Assembly (NCBI GenBank): GCA_964609775.1
Contig: CAZSSJ010000014.1
Span: 1-30,240, forward strand
DNA length: 30,240 nt
Source of the DNA: CAZNUP01 sp964609775
Lineage (GTDB): Bacteria > Patescibacteriota > Microgenomatia > JAMCZE01
Reading direction: 5' to 3'
Shown: piece by piece, positions 8,515-16,737 of the stretch
How positions within the stretch are numbered: the first letter of the stretch is position 1
Layout: each line of letters begins with the position of its first letter
Notes under the pieces: model-generated
The model's input: only the letters and a program-made list of their open reading frames with translations
The model's database searches: none
What the model was told of the DNA's origin: nothing
Made by a program: the position numbers and the translations under genes

Positions 8515-9569
8515 AGATAGCCTTTCTAAATATCTATAGCGGCATCAACAATCGAGGAGCGGAAAGTTTTGCCCACGAGCTGGCTGGCAGGTTGTCAGAA
8601 AAAAACGAGGTACTCTTTTTGAAAGCGGACAAAAAAACCTGGCTAGCCCAACCACAACATAGCACTAGCTTGCTAAAGCGTTTTTTCCTCGACTCGGCCT
8701 CTCTTTCCGTGCTTCTGTTTTCACTAAGACAACTGCCAATACTTCTGCGAGAAAAACCAGATGTCATGATTCCCATGAATGGTTTTTGGCAACTTCTCCT
8801 TTGTAAACTTATAGCTATTTTTACCGATAGTAAAATTGTGGTAGTAGGTCACTCTGGCCCTGGCTGGGATGAAATGTGGAATTTATTTCTAAATCCCGAT
8901 GTTTTCGTTGCCACGACAGAGCCGACAGCCAATTGGGCCAAAAAAGTTTGCTCTTGGACTCGTGTTGAAACCATCCCTTACGGGATCGATCTGGCAACCT
9001 TTTCCAGGCCCGGCCTGGCAAAGACCGCTGCTAAGCTCCGATTGGAATTAGAACTAGAAAAGCCTATTATTCTCTGCCCCGCTGCGGCAGTAGCGTACAA
9101 ACGTATCCAATTAGCAGTTGAAGCTGTTGCAATGATGGACAGGGGGAGTCTACTTCATCTGGGGAAAGGACCACTTGCACAGGAGATAGAAAAACAAGGA
9201 GTAAAGAAGTTGGGAAAGAAAAGATTCAGAAGCACTGTCGTCTCACCAGAAGTGATCCCAGAGTTCTATGCCGCAGCAGATCTAGTCACCTTGTCTTCAA
9301 CCGCCCAAGAAAACTCCCCGATGGTTTTTCTTGAGGCCATGGCCGCCAGTAAGTTTGTCGTTACGACAGACGCTCCCAGGGCAAGATGGATTTTAGGGGA
9401 AGCGGGAGTGTTTACAAATCCAGATAATATTGATGCATACGCCGAGGCTATAAACTCGACGCTAAAGCGGAAGTGGGGCAAACCGCAGCAAGATCAGATA
9501 GAGCAATTTTCTTGGGACAAAATCGGCAAAATGTACGAGAATTTGCTCCAAGATATTTTGAAAAAATGA
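8511..9569 (+). CDS. GT4-family glycosyltransferase
   Basis: A 352-residue GT-B fold protein. The N-terminal acceptor domain opens MKIAFLNIYSGINNRGAESF, typical of GT4 enzymes, and the interdomain region shows ETIPYGIDLATF. The C-terminal nucleotide-sugar domain has PIILCPAAAVAYKRIQLAVE and the EX7E signature in QENSPMVFLEAM, close to FYAAADLVTLSS. Length is usual for the family. It should act at the cytoplasmic face, extending the lipid-linked glycan with a nucleotide-sugar. Its ATG is embedded in the right arm of the 8468-8514 palindrome, leaving no separate ribosome-binding site. It overlaps the next GT2 gene by ATGA. Specific sugar unknown. Confidence 0.88.
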   Translation: MKIAFLNIYSGINNRGAESFAHELAGRLSEKNEVLFLKADKKTWLAQPQHSTSLLKRFFLDSASLSVLLFSLRQLPILLREKPDVMIPMNGFWQLLLCKLIAIFTDSKIVVVGHSGPGWDEMWNLFLNPDVFVATTEPTANWAKKVCSWTRVETIPYGIDLATFSRPGLAKTAAKLRLELELEKPIILCPAAAVAYKRIQLAVEAVAMMDRGSLLHLGKGPLAQEIEKQGVKKLGKKRFRSTVVSPEVIPEFYAAADLVTLSSTAQENSPMVFLEAMAASKFVVTTDAPRARWILGEAGVFTNPDNIDAYAEAINSTLKRKWGKPQQDQIEQFSWDKIGKMYENLLQDILKK

Positions 9570-10411
9570 AAATTTCTGTCATCATTCCAGTCTACAACGA
9601 AGAAAAGGTAATTGGGTCGTGCTTAGAAAGTTTGGCTAAACAAACTTATAAAGACCTAGAAATAATTGTCATAGATGATGGCAGCACTGACAAATCAGTA
9701 GCAATAATTGAAAATTCTAAATTAAAAATTGCAAATTTGCTTTTGCTAAAACAAAAGCATGTGGGCCCTGGAGCAGCAAGAAATTTAGGAGCTAGTAAAG
9801 CCAAAGGAGATATTTTGGTTTTTGTCGATGCAGACATGGAATTTGAGCCGGATTTTGTTGGGAAACTCATTGCGCCAATCGTTGCTGGTAAAAGTATTGG
9901 CACTTTCAGCAAGGATGAATACTTGCTCAACAAGAATAATGTTTGGGCCCGGTGTTGGAACTTGGAACGATTTGGACAAGTAGATTGGATGGTACCAAGA
10001 AACTATCCCAACACTGCCCCAGTATTCCGTGCCATCTTAAAAAGCAAGTTTGACGAGGCTCGGGGATTTGACCAAGACGTGGGCTACACTGACGATTGGT
10101 CCGTCTCCCGAAAGCTAAAGACGCAAGCCACGGTTGCCCCAGGTGCCAAATTCTATCATCGGAACCCAGAAACGCTACCTGAGGTCTGGAAGCAAGCAAG
10201 ATGGATTGGCAAAAACGAATTCCTCACGGGAAATCTCATCCGTAAGCTGTATAACTTGGCGAAGTACAATCCATTTTTTGCAATTTCTCTCGGAGTTTAC
10301 GGCTCCATTAAGTATCGCGAACGGAATTTTTTTATTTTTAAGCCGCTATACGACGCGGCTGTATTTACAAGTGTAACCCTGTCATTTCTCAGCCAGTCCA
10401 AGAATAAATGA
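9566..10411 (+). CDS. GT2-family glycosyltransferase
   Basis: A 281-residue GT2 enzyme beginning MKISVIIPVYNEEKVIGSCL. The frame is open further upstream to an ATG at 9473, but the ATG at 9566 forms an ATGA overlap with the previous stop and matches the family N-terminus, so I chose it. Motifs: IDDGSTDKS (36-44) for nucleotide binding, VGPGAARNLGASKAKGD (66-82), and the DxD motif VDADMEFEPDF (87-97). A C-terminal hydrophobic stretch (around 230-270) suggests membrane association. Residues 48-58 are encoded by an AT-rich simple-sequence patch and residues 58-65 by a hairpin (see the repeat entry), replacing what is normally a variable loop. It lies between a GT4 and a GT39 gene and is coupled to both by ATGA overlaps. 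Confidence 0.88.
   Translation: MKISVIIPVYNEEKVIGSCLESLAKQTYKDLEIIVIDDGSTDKSVAIIENSKLKIANLLLLKQKHVGPGAARNLGASKAKGDILVFVDADMEFEPDFVGKLIAPIVAGKSIGTFSKDEYLLNKNNVWARCWNLERFGQVDWMVPRNYPNTAPVFRAILKSKFDEARGFDQDVGYTDDWSVSRKLKTQATVAPGAKFYHRNPETLPEVWKQARWIGKNEFLTGNLIRKLYNLAKYNPFFAISLGVYGSIKYRERNFFIFKPLYDAAVFTSVTLSFLSQSKNK
9703..9759. repeat. AT-rich simple-sequence patch with hairpin inside a GT2 gene
   Basis: Bases 9703-9740 are built from AAATT/AAAATT-like words, end in the palindrome GCAAATTTGC (9731-9740), and are followed by a hairpin with 8-base arms TGCTTTTG (9738-9745) and CAAAAGCA (9752-9759) around CTAAAA. The patch keeps the reading frame and encodes IENSKLKIANLLLLKQKH, a low-complexity stretch. 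The base composition is clearly more AT-rich than the flanking coding sequence. It looks like an insertion of simple sequence into a tolerant loop. Confidence 0.5.
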
Positions 10412-11700
10412 TAATCCTAATACTGCTTCTAGGTCTTGGCTTAAGAGTCATTAATCTTAATCAATCTCTTTGGTTGGACGAAGCGATTGAAATACTTGGA
10501 GTCGGAGAGAATAGCTTTGTGACATTGTTAACAACCTATTCAATCGGTGATTTTCATCCGCCTCTGTATCACTACATTTTAAAAGTCTGGGACTCCATTT
10601 TTGGTCACTCGGAAATTGCTAGCCGCCTTCCCTCGGCCATGTTTGGCGTCGCCACTGTATTTTTTGTCTATAAAATCGGGCAAGTTCTGGGTGGAAGAAG
10701 ACTGGGAGTACTTGCCGCAATATTGTTGGCAATAAATCCACTCGCCATCTACTATTCCCAAGAAGCCCGCATGTATGCCCTTGCTGCCTGTGCAGTTGCT
10801 GCGGCAGTATATTTCTTTTTGAAAAAGAATTGGTTGCTGTATGGTTTTTCAATGCTCGTTGGCATATACACTGATTACCTGCCATTTTTGATGTTCCCAG
10901 TCTTTTTCCTTTTCAGTCCAAATAAAACGAAATTTCTCATTTCTCATTTCTCATTTCTCATTTTTCTTTTGCCTTGGTTGCCTTTTTTCGCAGAGCAACT
11001 GAAAACGGGTTTGTCAGTTGCCAAAGACGCCCCACTTTGGGGTCAATTAGTCGGAGGATTTGATCTTAAATCTTTGCCACTAACATTTGTAAAATTCTCC
11101 ATTGGTCGAATCTCTTTTGACGACAAACTTTTATATGCAATCCTGATTGCTCCAGTCGCCGCAATTTATGGATGGATACTCCTAAGGGCAAAAGATAAAT
11201 TCCTCTGGACTTGGCTCCTGCTGCCTTTAATATTTGGTTTTTTGATCTCGGTCAAAATTCCAGTCTTTTCTTATTTCCGTTTTCTTTTTGTCTTGCCGGC
11301 CTTCGTTCTTTTGCTCGCAAAAGGGTCGAAGGAAAACATGAGACTAATTGGTCTCATATGTCTTGTAAGTCTTATATCAATTCTTTATTTTAACTTTAAC
11401 CCAAACTTTCATCGCGAAGACTGGAGAGGTGCTGTCGGCTACATTAAGAACGATCCCGGAATAATTGCTATCCCGAGCCTTGCTCAAGCTGCCCCACTCC
11501 ACTACTACGCTCCAAGATTTCCAATTCAAGACGCTGCCACTTTTGCTGCTTTTGGAAAAAAAACTGTCTACTATATTCCTTACGTGCAGGAAATTTTCGA
11601 CCCCCAACAGACAATCGTCAACAGACTGGTGCAGGAAAACTATACTCTAACAGAAGAGCGACGCTTTCCAGGCCTGGTTGTCTACAAATATCAACAATGA
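10408..11700 (+). CDS. GT39-family (PMT-like) membrane glycosyltransferase
   Basis: A 430-residue membrane protein with textbook GT39 motifs. SLWLDEAIEIL carries the catalytic acidic pair D24-E25, DFHPPLYH (48-55) is the loop-1 HPPLYH motif, and YYSQEARMY (115-123) is the loop-2 motif of the PMT_2 subfamily. About ten hydrophobic segments are followed by a C-terminal soluble region from about 330 onward. The protein should transfer a sugar from a polyprenyl-phosphate donor on the outer face. The first membrane helix begins almost at the start codon. It is linked to neighbours on both sides by ATGA overlaps. A tandem heptanucleotide repeat at 10933-10960 lies in the coding sequence for a membrane helix and could change the frame if copy number varied. 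Confidence 0.9.
   Translation: MIILILLLGLGLRVINLNQSLWLDEAIEILGVGENSFVTLLTTYSIGDFHPPLYHYILKVWDSIFGHSEIASRLPSAMFGVATVFFVYKIGQVLGGRRLGVLAAILLAINPLAIYYSQEARMYALAACAVAAAVYFFLKKNWLLYGFSMLVGIYTDYLPFLMFPVFFLFSPNKTKFLISHFSFLIFLLPWLPFFAEQLKTGLSVAKDAPLWGQLVGGFDLKSLPLTFVKFSIGRISFDDKLLYAILIAPVAAIYGWILLRAKDKFLWTWLLLPLIFGFLISVKIPVFSYFRFLFVLPAFVLLLAKGSKENMRLIGLICLVSLISILYFNFNPNFHREDWRGAVGYIKNDPGIIAIPSLAQAAPLHYYAPRFPIQDAATFAAFGKKTVYYIPYVQEIFDPQQTIVNRLVQENYTLTEERRFPGLVVYKYQQ
10933..10960 (+). repeat. Four tandem copies of TTTCTCA in a GT39 gene
   Basis: TTTCTCA occurs four times head to tail (10933, 10940, 10947, 10954) and is followed by a related T-rich stretch. It encodes the segment FLISHFSFLIF of a membrane helix. 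Since the unit is seven bases, loss or gain of one copy would shift the frame, the property used in phase-variable contingency loci. Four copies is short for an actively variable repeat. Confidence 0.85.
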
Positions 11701-12419
11701 AAAAAGACACCCTTCTCAAAACGCTTCCCTTCTATCGTTGGCACCCCGAAGTGGCCATTCGCTATTTGCCAATTGTTGAGGAAATAAAAAGAATTGGGGA
11801 CGAGGCGACGGTTTTAGAAGTCGGTTCTGGGGGACTGGGAGTCGCGCCCTATCTGGGTAGAGAGCTAACCGGCGTGGACAGTGACTTTTCTGGACCGAAG
11901 CACCCGCTGCTCAGAGTGGTACAGGGTGTAGGGGAGAAACTTCCATTTGCGGACAAAAGTTTTGATGTGGTGATTTCCGTTGACACCCTCGAGCACGTTC
12001 CACCTCAGAGTCGACAAAAAGTTCTATCCGAAATGGTCAGGGTTGCAAGGAAAGAAATAATTGTGGCCTTCCCGTCTGGCGAAGAATCTCTAAACCAAGA
12101 CAGAAAGTTGTCAGAAATTTACCGAAATAAATTTGGCGAAGAGTTTCTTTTCCTGAAAGAACATCTGGAGTATGGATTGCCAGACGAGCAAGACGTCCTA
12201 ACAACTCTAAAAGGCCTTACCGGTCCAAAAGCAAAAATCAGAGTCGAGGGCAACGAAAATCTTGATCTCCGGAGGTTTCTCATGACCGGCTGGATGACCG
12301 AAAACATACTGGTTAATATTTTTTTCCGTAAGGTCCTTCTTTTAACAACCCATCTTTTTGTTCGTTACCAAAAGCCGCCATTTTATAGAATGCTAATTTA
12401 TGCGAAAATTAAGCACTAG
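11697..12419 (+). CDS. Class I SAM-dependent methyltransferase
   Basis: A 240-residue methyltransferase. Motif I is VLEVGSGGLG (around 40-49), strand 2 ends ELTGVDSDF, and the motif II region reads LPFADKSFDVVISVDTLEHV, followed by EMVRVARKEIIVAFPSGEES. The layout matches Methyltransf_11-type small-molecule or sugar methyltransferases. It is coupled to the GT39 gene upstream by an ATGA overlap and is followed after 11 bases by a GT4 gene. Its likely role is decoration of the glycan made by this cluster (inference from position). It differs clearly from the methyltransferases at 7694 and 13569, so the three probably modify different positions or sugars rather than being recent duplicates. Confidence 0.85.
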   Translation: MKKDTLLKTLPFYRWHPEVAIRYLPIVEEIKRIGDEATVLEVGSGGLGVAPYLGRELTGVDSDFSGPKHPLLRVVQGVGEKLPFADKSFDVVISVDTLEHVPPQSRQKVLSEMVRVARKEIIVAFPSGEESLNQDRKLSEIYRNKFGEEFLFLKEHLEYGLPDEQDVLTTLKGLTGPKAKIRVEGNENLDLRRFLMTGWMTENILVNIFFRKVLLLTTHLFVRYQKPPFYRMLIYAKIKH

Positions 12420-12430
12420 AAGAAAACGTT

Positions 12431-13582
12431 ATGAAAATCGCGATAGACATTAGTCAAATCGTCTACCAGGGGACCGGCGTCGACACCTATACCCGAAATC
12501 TGGTCAAAGAACTGTTGCGATTAAATTCGACCCACAAACACGACTACATTCTATTTGGCACCAGTCTGCGGCGCAAACACACCCTAGACCAATACGCCCA
12601 AGAATTAATGGAGGAGGGACTAAAATTTAAAACTAGTTTTTGGTTGTTGCCGCCGACTTTCACCAACCAAATCTGGAATCAAATTCACCACGTTCGCATC
12701 GAAAGGCTAATCGGTAAGATTGATCTCTTTCACTCTTCTGATTGGGTTCAACCTCCAACGCGCGCGAAAAAAGTGACCACCATCCACGATCTTGTTGTCT
12801 ACAAACATCCACAATCGTCCCATTCAGAAATCACTTCCGTCCAAAAAAGAAAGCTTCACTGGGTCAAGAAAGAATGCGACGCCATCATTGTTGATTCGGA
12901 GGCCACCAAAAAAGATTGCCAAGAAATCTTAAAAATTCCTCAATCGAAAATGCACGTTGTCTATTTGGCAGCCGGAAATTCCGTCGATGATTTTGTTAGA
13001 CAGTCACAAAACTTCAGAAAAGAGCAGGTGGAAAATGTTCGCCGGAAATACCACTTGACTAAGCCATACATTCTCGCTGTGGGCACTCGGGAGCCCCGAA
13101 AAAATCTTGACCGGTTAATTAAATCGGCTTCCAAAATACCCGAAGTCAATCTTGTCATTGCTGGCAAATTCGGCTGGGGAGACCAAATGAAAAATGATAA
13201 TTTTAGAATGATAAACGTTAATGTGCTAGGTTACGTTCCCGAACAGGACATGCCAGCTTTGTATTCTGGCGCAGAATGCTACGTTCACCCTAGTCTCTAC
13301 GAAGGCTTTGGAGTCACCGTTCTTGAGGCAATGACACTTGGTGTCCCAGTCGTTACTTCTAAAGCGTCCAGTCTTCCCGAAGCCGGTGGAGAAGCAGCCC
13401 TCTATGTTAATCCAAAAAACACTAATGACATTGAAAGCAAAATAAAACAAGTTCTTACACTTTCCCAAAAGGGGAGAAGTGCGATAATTTCAAAAGGGCT
13501 AAAACAAGCAAGCAAGTTTTCCTGGGAAAAGACTGCACTTGAGACTTTAAATGTTTACGAGAAAGTTTATGGAGATAAGTGA
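12431..13582 (+). CDS. GT4-family glycosyltransferase
   Basis: A 383-residue GT-B enzyme of the mannosyltransferase-like GT4 group. It opens MKIAIDISQIVYQGTGVDTY, with TIHDLVVYKHP in the acceptor domain, AIIVDSEATKKDCQEIL and VVYLAAG at the domain junction. The donor domain carries ILAVGTREPRKNLDRLI and the EX7E motif in HPSLYEGFGVTVLEAM, then GVPVVTSKASSLPE. All hallmark motifs are intact and length is normal. It should add a sugar from a nucleotide donor (often GDP-mannose in this group) at the cytoplasmic face. The start is 11 bases after the preceding stop without a Shine-Dalgarno motif, and the 3' end overlaps the next methyltransferase. It is similar in architecture to the genes at 17888 and 24853, so these may be ancient paralogues. 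Confidence 0.9.
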   Translation: MKIAIDISQIVYQGTGVDTYTRNLVKELLRLNSTHKHDYILFGTSLRRKHTLDQYAQELMEEGLKFKTSFWLLPPTFTNQIWNQIHHVRIERLIGKIDLFHSSDWVQPPTRAKKVTTIHDLVVYKHPQSSHSEITSVQKRKLHWVKKECDAIIVDSEATKKDCQEILKIPQSKMHVVYLAAGNSVDDFVRQSQNFRKEQVENVRRKYHLTKPYILAVGTREPRKNLDRLIKSASKIPEVNLVIAGKFGWGDQMKNDNFRMINVNVLGYVPEQDMPALYSGAECYVHPSLYEGFGVTVLEAMTLGVPVVTSKASSLPEAGGEAALYVNPKNTNDIESKIKQVLTLSQKGRSAIISKGLKQASKFSWEKTALETLNVYEKVYGDK

Positions 13583-14303
13583 ATATAAAAATATTTATGA
13601 AAATGAAGAAACCCACGGCTGGTATCAAGGAATGAAATATGTCAGTCTCGCTCTTCTTGATCGATTTCTGGAAAGAAAGCAAAAATTGAAAATCCTTGAT
13701 GCTGGTTGCGGGACAGGCATGATGATAAAAGCCTTGGAAAAGTACGGAAAAGTGGAAGGGATTGATATTTCTCCAGAAGCAATTAAACTCTGCAAAAAAA
13801 GGGGCTTGAAAAATGTTCAAATTGCCTCAGTGATGAAAATTCCCTTCAAAAGTGAATCCTTTGATCTCGTGACTAGCTTTGACGTCATCTATCATCAGCA
13901 AATAGTTCCCAACCAAGCAATTAGAGAATTTAGTCGTGTTCTCAAAAAAGGAGGAGTCCTTCTCCTTCGGGTACCTGCCCTCGAAATCCTTCGTGGCTCC
14001 CATGACAAAGTCGTCCACACGGCAAGCCGCTTTACCTTGGAAGAAGTCAACCAGCTTCTTGAAAACAATCACCTTAAGCTTGAATTTAGTTCCTATGTAA
14101 ACTTCTTTATATTTCCTCTTACACTTCTGACCCGGATGTTGTCCAGAAGAAATTTCCAAGGCCACACCTCTGATATTGGTCACCTGCCAACCATTGTCAA
14201 TTTGGCCGTTGAAAATTTGCTAAAGTTGGAAACCCTATTCCTGCGAAACGCTGTTACTTTTCCTATCGGCGTCTCAATTATTGCCGTGGCTTCTAAAAAA
14301 TGA
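13569..14303 (+). CDS. Class I SAM-dependent methyltransferase
   Basis: A methyltransferase of about 244 residues from the ATG at 13569; an ATG at 13551 in the same frame would add six residues and enlarge the overlap with the GT4 gene from 14 to 32 bases. I prefer 13569 (MEISEYKNIYENEETHGWYQ), whose HGWYQGMKY segment resembles the N-terminus of related enzymes. Motif I is ILDAGCGTG (42-50), then VEGIDISPEAI, PFKSESFDLVTSFDVIYH and FSRVLKKGGVLLLRVPA. The C-terminal part (around 180-244) has a hydrophobic stretch that may associate with the membrane. Probable sugar or lipid-linked glycan methyltransferase by context. It overlaps the next gene by ATGA. Confidence 0.85.
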   Translation: MEISEYKNIYENEETHGWYQGMKYVSLALLDRFLERKQKLKILDAGCGTGMMIKALEKYGKVEGIDISPEAIKLCKKRGLKNVQIASVMKIPFKSESFDLVTSFDVIYHQQIVPNQAIREFSRVLKKGGVLLLRVPALEILRGSHDKVVHTASRFTLEEVNQLLENNHLKLEFSSYVNFFIFPLTLLTRMLSRRNFQGHTSDIGHLPTIVNLAVENLLKLETLFLRNAVTFPIGVSIIAVASKK

Positions 14304-15676
14304 GGGAATACTGGTTTCTATTCTTAGCTCCTCTTCTTCACTTTCTTGCAAGTCTCTCCTTTCCTTTTGTCTATTGGCCGGAGATGCTCAACTGGCCACT
14401 GATCCTTTCTGCCGGTTGGCTTCCTTATAAAGATTTCACCACCATTCATACCCCACTTCTTCCCTACATCCTGACACTATTCTACTCAATTTTCGGTTTC
14501 GAAATTCTTTCTCTACGTCTTTTTGCCGCTGGGATGCTGGCACTAACTAGTTTTCTTTTGGGCTTTTTAATATTCACCACCACCAAAAACAAATGGTTGA
14601 CTGTTGTCTCCGCCTTCGTCTATATCTATCTTACTTTTGCCTTTGAGGGGAATACTGTTTGGTTCGAGTCAGCTCTGGCACCAATTTTCCTGCTGTCATT
14701 TATTCTGATGAAAAAAACCCTTGAAGAGGCTGAAAGCAAAAACTTTTTTTATCTCGGTGGTCTTTTAGCTGTAGCGCTCTTAATCAAACAAACATCACTG
14801 TATCTTTTGCCAGTTTACGCCCTCTTTTTTTTGTATCTTTTTTTCCGGAGAAAATTAACACTCCAGAGAGTCACCCTGTTCATCGCCCCGGCGGCTTCAC
14901 TGCTGCTCTTATTCGCCTTCTATCTCCACTCGTTAGATCTTTGGCCGCACTTTTATCGCTGGGCAGTTGAGTTTGTCTTTCTTCTCCCCAGCCTTTCCAC
15001 AGCTGATGTTCCCCCCGATCTGCTTTTGCCCTCCAAAAAGCAACTCCTTCTGATCTTGCTGATCGTCTTCGTCGGAATTTACGCCCTCTGGCAAACTAGA
15101 AAATTTGCGACACTTTTGGCACTTTCATTTCTCATTTTTTCTATCCTTTTTATCTTTCCCAGATTTGCCTATTTTCATTTGTTAATTGCCTTGCCATTTT
15201 TCATCATTTTAATTTCCGAACTTCTTCACAAGAGCAAAAATATCATGAGTTTTGCCCTCGTTTTGATCTTTACTGGTCTAACCATCCCCGTTTTTCGCGG
15301 CACTGTTGCAAGCGGCAATCGATTTTTAAACCCGGAGGTTCTGGAAGTTGCCTCCTATCTACAAAATAGTCACCCAGACAGTTCAATTTTCTCTTTAAAT
15401 GGTCCAGACCTTGTCTATTTTTTGATAAGAAAACCACCAGCCGTTCGCCCTTGGGTCGATCAGCTTCCTTGGGAAATGATTTTCTTTGGTGATCAAAATT
15501 TCCTCCAAGCGTTCAAAAAAGGTGACCCTGACTTAGTCATTTTTCGTCCCTATCTTCAAAGGGCGGTCGATGGCCTTGGCGCCTATCAGCCAAAGTTGGT
15601 GGTCGACTATGTTTTTGGACACTACACTCCCATCAAGAAATTCGAAGCTGGCACCATCATTCTTAAAAAAATATGA
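14300..15676 (+). CDS. GT-C type (GT39-like) membrane glycosyltransferase
   Basis: A 458-residue protein with about ten membrane segments and a C-terminal soluble domain. Loop 1 reads AGWLPYKDFTTIHTPLLPYI (38-57): the usual Asp-Glu pair is replaced by a single D45 in YKDF, followed by an HTPL motif where PMT enzymes have HPPL. This variant occurs in GT39-like proteins described as putative mannosyltransferases. Membrane helices, the loop structure and a late hydrophilic tail (from about 340) otherwise match the family. It is the first of three consecutive GT-C genes (14300, 15673, 16734), all coupled by ATGA overlaps. Probably an outer-face sugar transferase using polyprenyl-phosphate donors; catalytic competence is less certain because of the altered acidic motif. 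Confidence 0.75.
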   Translation: MREYWFLFLAPLLHFLASLSFPFVYWPEMLNWPLILSAGWLPYKDFTTIHTPLLPYILTLFYSIFGFEILSLRLFAAGMLALTSFLLGFLIFTTTKNKWLTVVSAFVYIYLTFAFEGNTVWFESALAPIFLLSFILMKKTLEEAESKNFFYLGGLLAVALLIKQTSLYLLPVYALFFLYLFFRRKLTLQRVTLFIAPAASLLLLFAFYLHSLDLWPHFYRWAVEFVFLLPSLSTADVPPDLLLPSKKQLLLILLIVFVGIYALWQTRKFATLLALSFLIFSILFIFPRFAYFHLLIALPFFIILISELLHKSKNIMSFALVLIFTGLTIPVFRGTVASGNRFLNPEVLEVASYLQNSHPDSSIFSLNGPDLVYFLIRKPPAVRPWVDQLPWEMIFFGDQNFLQAFKKGDPDLVIFRPYLQRAVDGLGAYQPKLVVDYVFGHYTPIKKFEAGTIILKKI

Positions 15677-16737
15677 AGCCTAAAATCGTCGCCTTCTTCA
15701 CCTCTTTGACCTTGCTTCTCATCGTGCAATACCGTAACGCTCTTGTTTCACCCTTTTTCCAAGACGATTTCGAACTGCTATCTTCTGCCAGCCCTGAATA
15801 CTTTTTAAAAACTGTNNNNNNNNNNTACCACCCAATATCCAACCAGATTTTCTATTTTGCCTCTTATTCCTTGTTTGCCCACAACCCCTTTGGCTACCAC
15901 CTGATTCACTTTGTCATCACTATTTTGTCACCATTCCTTCTGTATCAAATTTCAAAAATTCTTTTGCGTTCCCAAAGAAAAGCACTGCTAGCCACCTTCT
16001 TTTATGGTCTAAACATTTCTCTGTTTGCCCTCTATTATTGGATCGCCGTTTCCTATTTTGTCTTCGGAAGTCTGTTTTTCTTTCTGACAATTTTTCTCTA
16101 CTTAAAATCAAAAAATTCGTTCTGGCCCACCCTCTCTTTTGTTCTAGCTCTTTTGAGTAACGAACTCGCTCTTGTGGTCCCGGGAGTCCTTTTCTTGATT
16201 AGTTTCTACTTGAGGAAGTGGTCAAAGACATTACTTGCCATAATTTTTACTGATCTTATTTTCATTTTTTTAAAGTTCTTCTGGATCGGATTTCCAGTTG
16301 AAAACGCCTACAAAATCGAACTGTCCACTCAAGTCTTTGCCACCCTCCGCTGGTATCTTCTCCGCGCCTTCAACCTCCCCGAAGGTGTTCTAAATTTTAC
16401 AAACACACACATATTTTTGGTGTTCATTGTTTTTGTTGCGATTATTCTTCTTAGTCTCCATCTCTATGTCCGGTCAACCAAACAAAATTGGAGATTATTT
16501 ATCCTCGGACCAACTTGGTTCTTGATCGGAGCGCTTCCATTCTTCTTTCTACCCGGTCACATGTCCGCCTACTATATTGCTTTTTCCCTTCCTGGCATGG
16601 TGATAATTTTCGCTGAAATTCTTTCTCCAAGAAAGTTAATTTTGCTCCTAGCCATGCTTCTTTACCTTGCCGCTTCCACCACGGGACTCGATTTCCTTTC
16701 CCAAACCCATTGGACAATCTTAAAACCGACCAGATGA
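15673..16737 (+). CDS. GT-C type membrane protein, probable glycosyltransferase
   Basis: A 354-residue membrane protein. After an N-terminal helix it shows PFFQDDFELLSSA (27-39), with D31-D32 as the loop-1 acidic pair. After ten Ns it continues with YHPISNQIFYFASYSLF and NPFGYHLIHFV, which matches the RPLSN...NPLGYHLVN pattern of GT-C proteins related to GT39 and TMTC-type O-mannosyltransferases. About nine hydrophobic segments follow. It is short for the family and lacks the large C-terminal soluble domain of its neighbours. It overlaps both neighbours by ATGA. The assembly gap (15816-15825) falls in the catalytic loop, so key residues there cannot be read. Membrane GT-C membership is likely; activity and substrate unknown. 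Confidence 0.7.
   Translation: MKPKIVAFFTSLTLLLIVQYRNALVSPFFQDDFELLSSASPEYFLKTXXXXYHPISNQIFYFASYSLFAHNPFGYHLIHFVITILSPFLLYQISKILLRSQRKALLATFFYGLNISLFALYYWIAVSYFVFGSLFFFLTIFLYLKSKNSFWPTLSFVLALLSNELALVVPGVLFLISFYLRKWSKTLLAIIFTDLIFIFLKFFWIGFPVENAYKIELSTQVFATLRWYLLRAFNLPEGVLNFTNTHIFLVFIVFVAIILLSLHLYVRSTKQNWRLFILGPTWFLIGALPFFFLPGHMSAYYIAFSLPGMVIIFAEILSPRKLILLLAMLLYLAASTTGLDFLSQTHWTILKPTR
15816..15825. other. Assembly gap (10 N)
   Basis: Ten undetermined bases in the first external loop region of the 15673-16737 gene. The family-like sequence resumes in the same frame after it. Like the gap at 3549-3558, it lies inside a GT-C gene and keeps the reading frame. Confidence 0.98.

Noticed and set aside
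9473..9565. Upstream in-frame ATG that would extend the GT2 gene by 31 residues
   Set aside because: The extension overlaps the GT4 gene deeply and is not GT2-like, while the ATG at 9566 gives an ATGA coupling and the canonical N-terminus.
13455..13820. Reverse open frame of 121 codons across the GT4/methyltransferase junction
   Set aside because: Entirely antisense to two well-supported genes and without family features.
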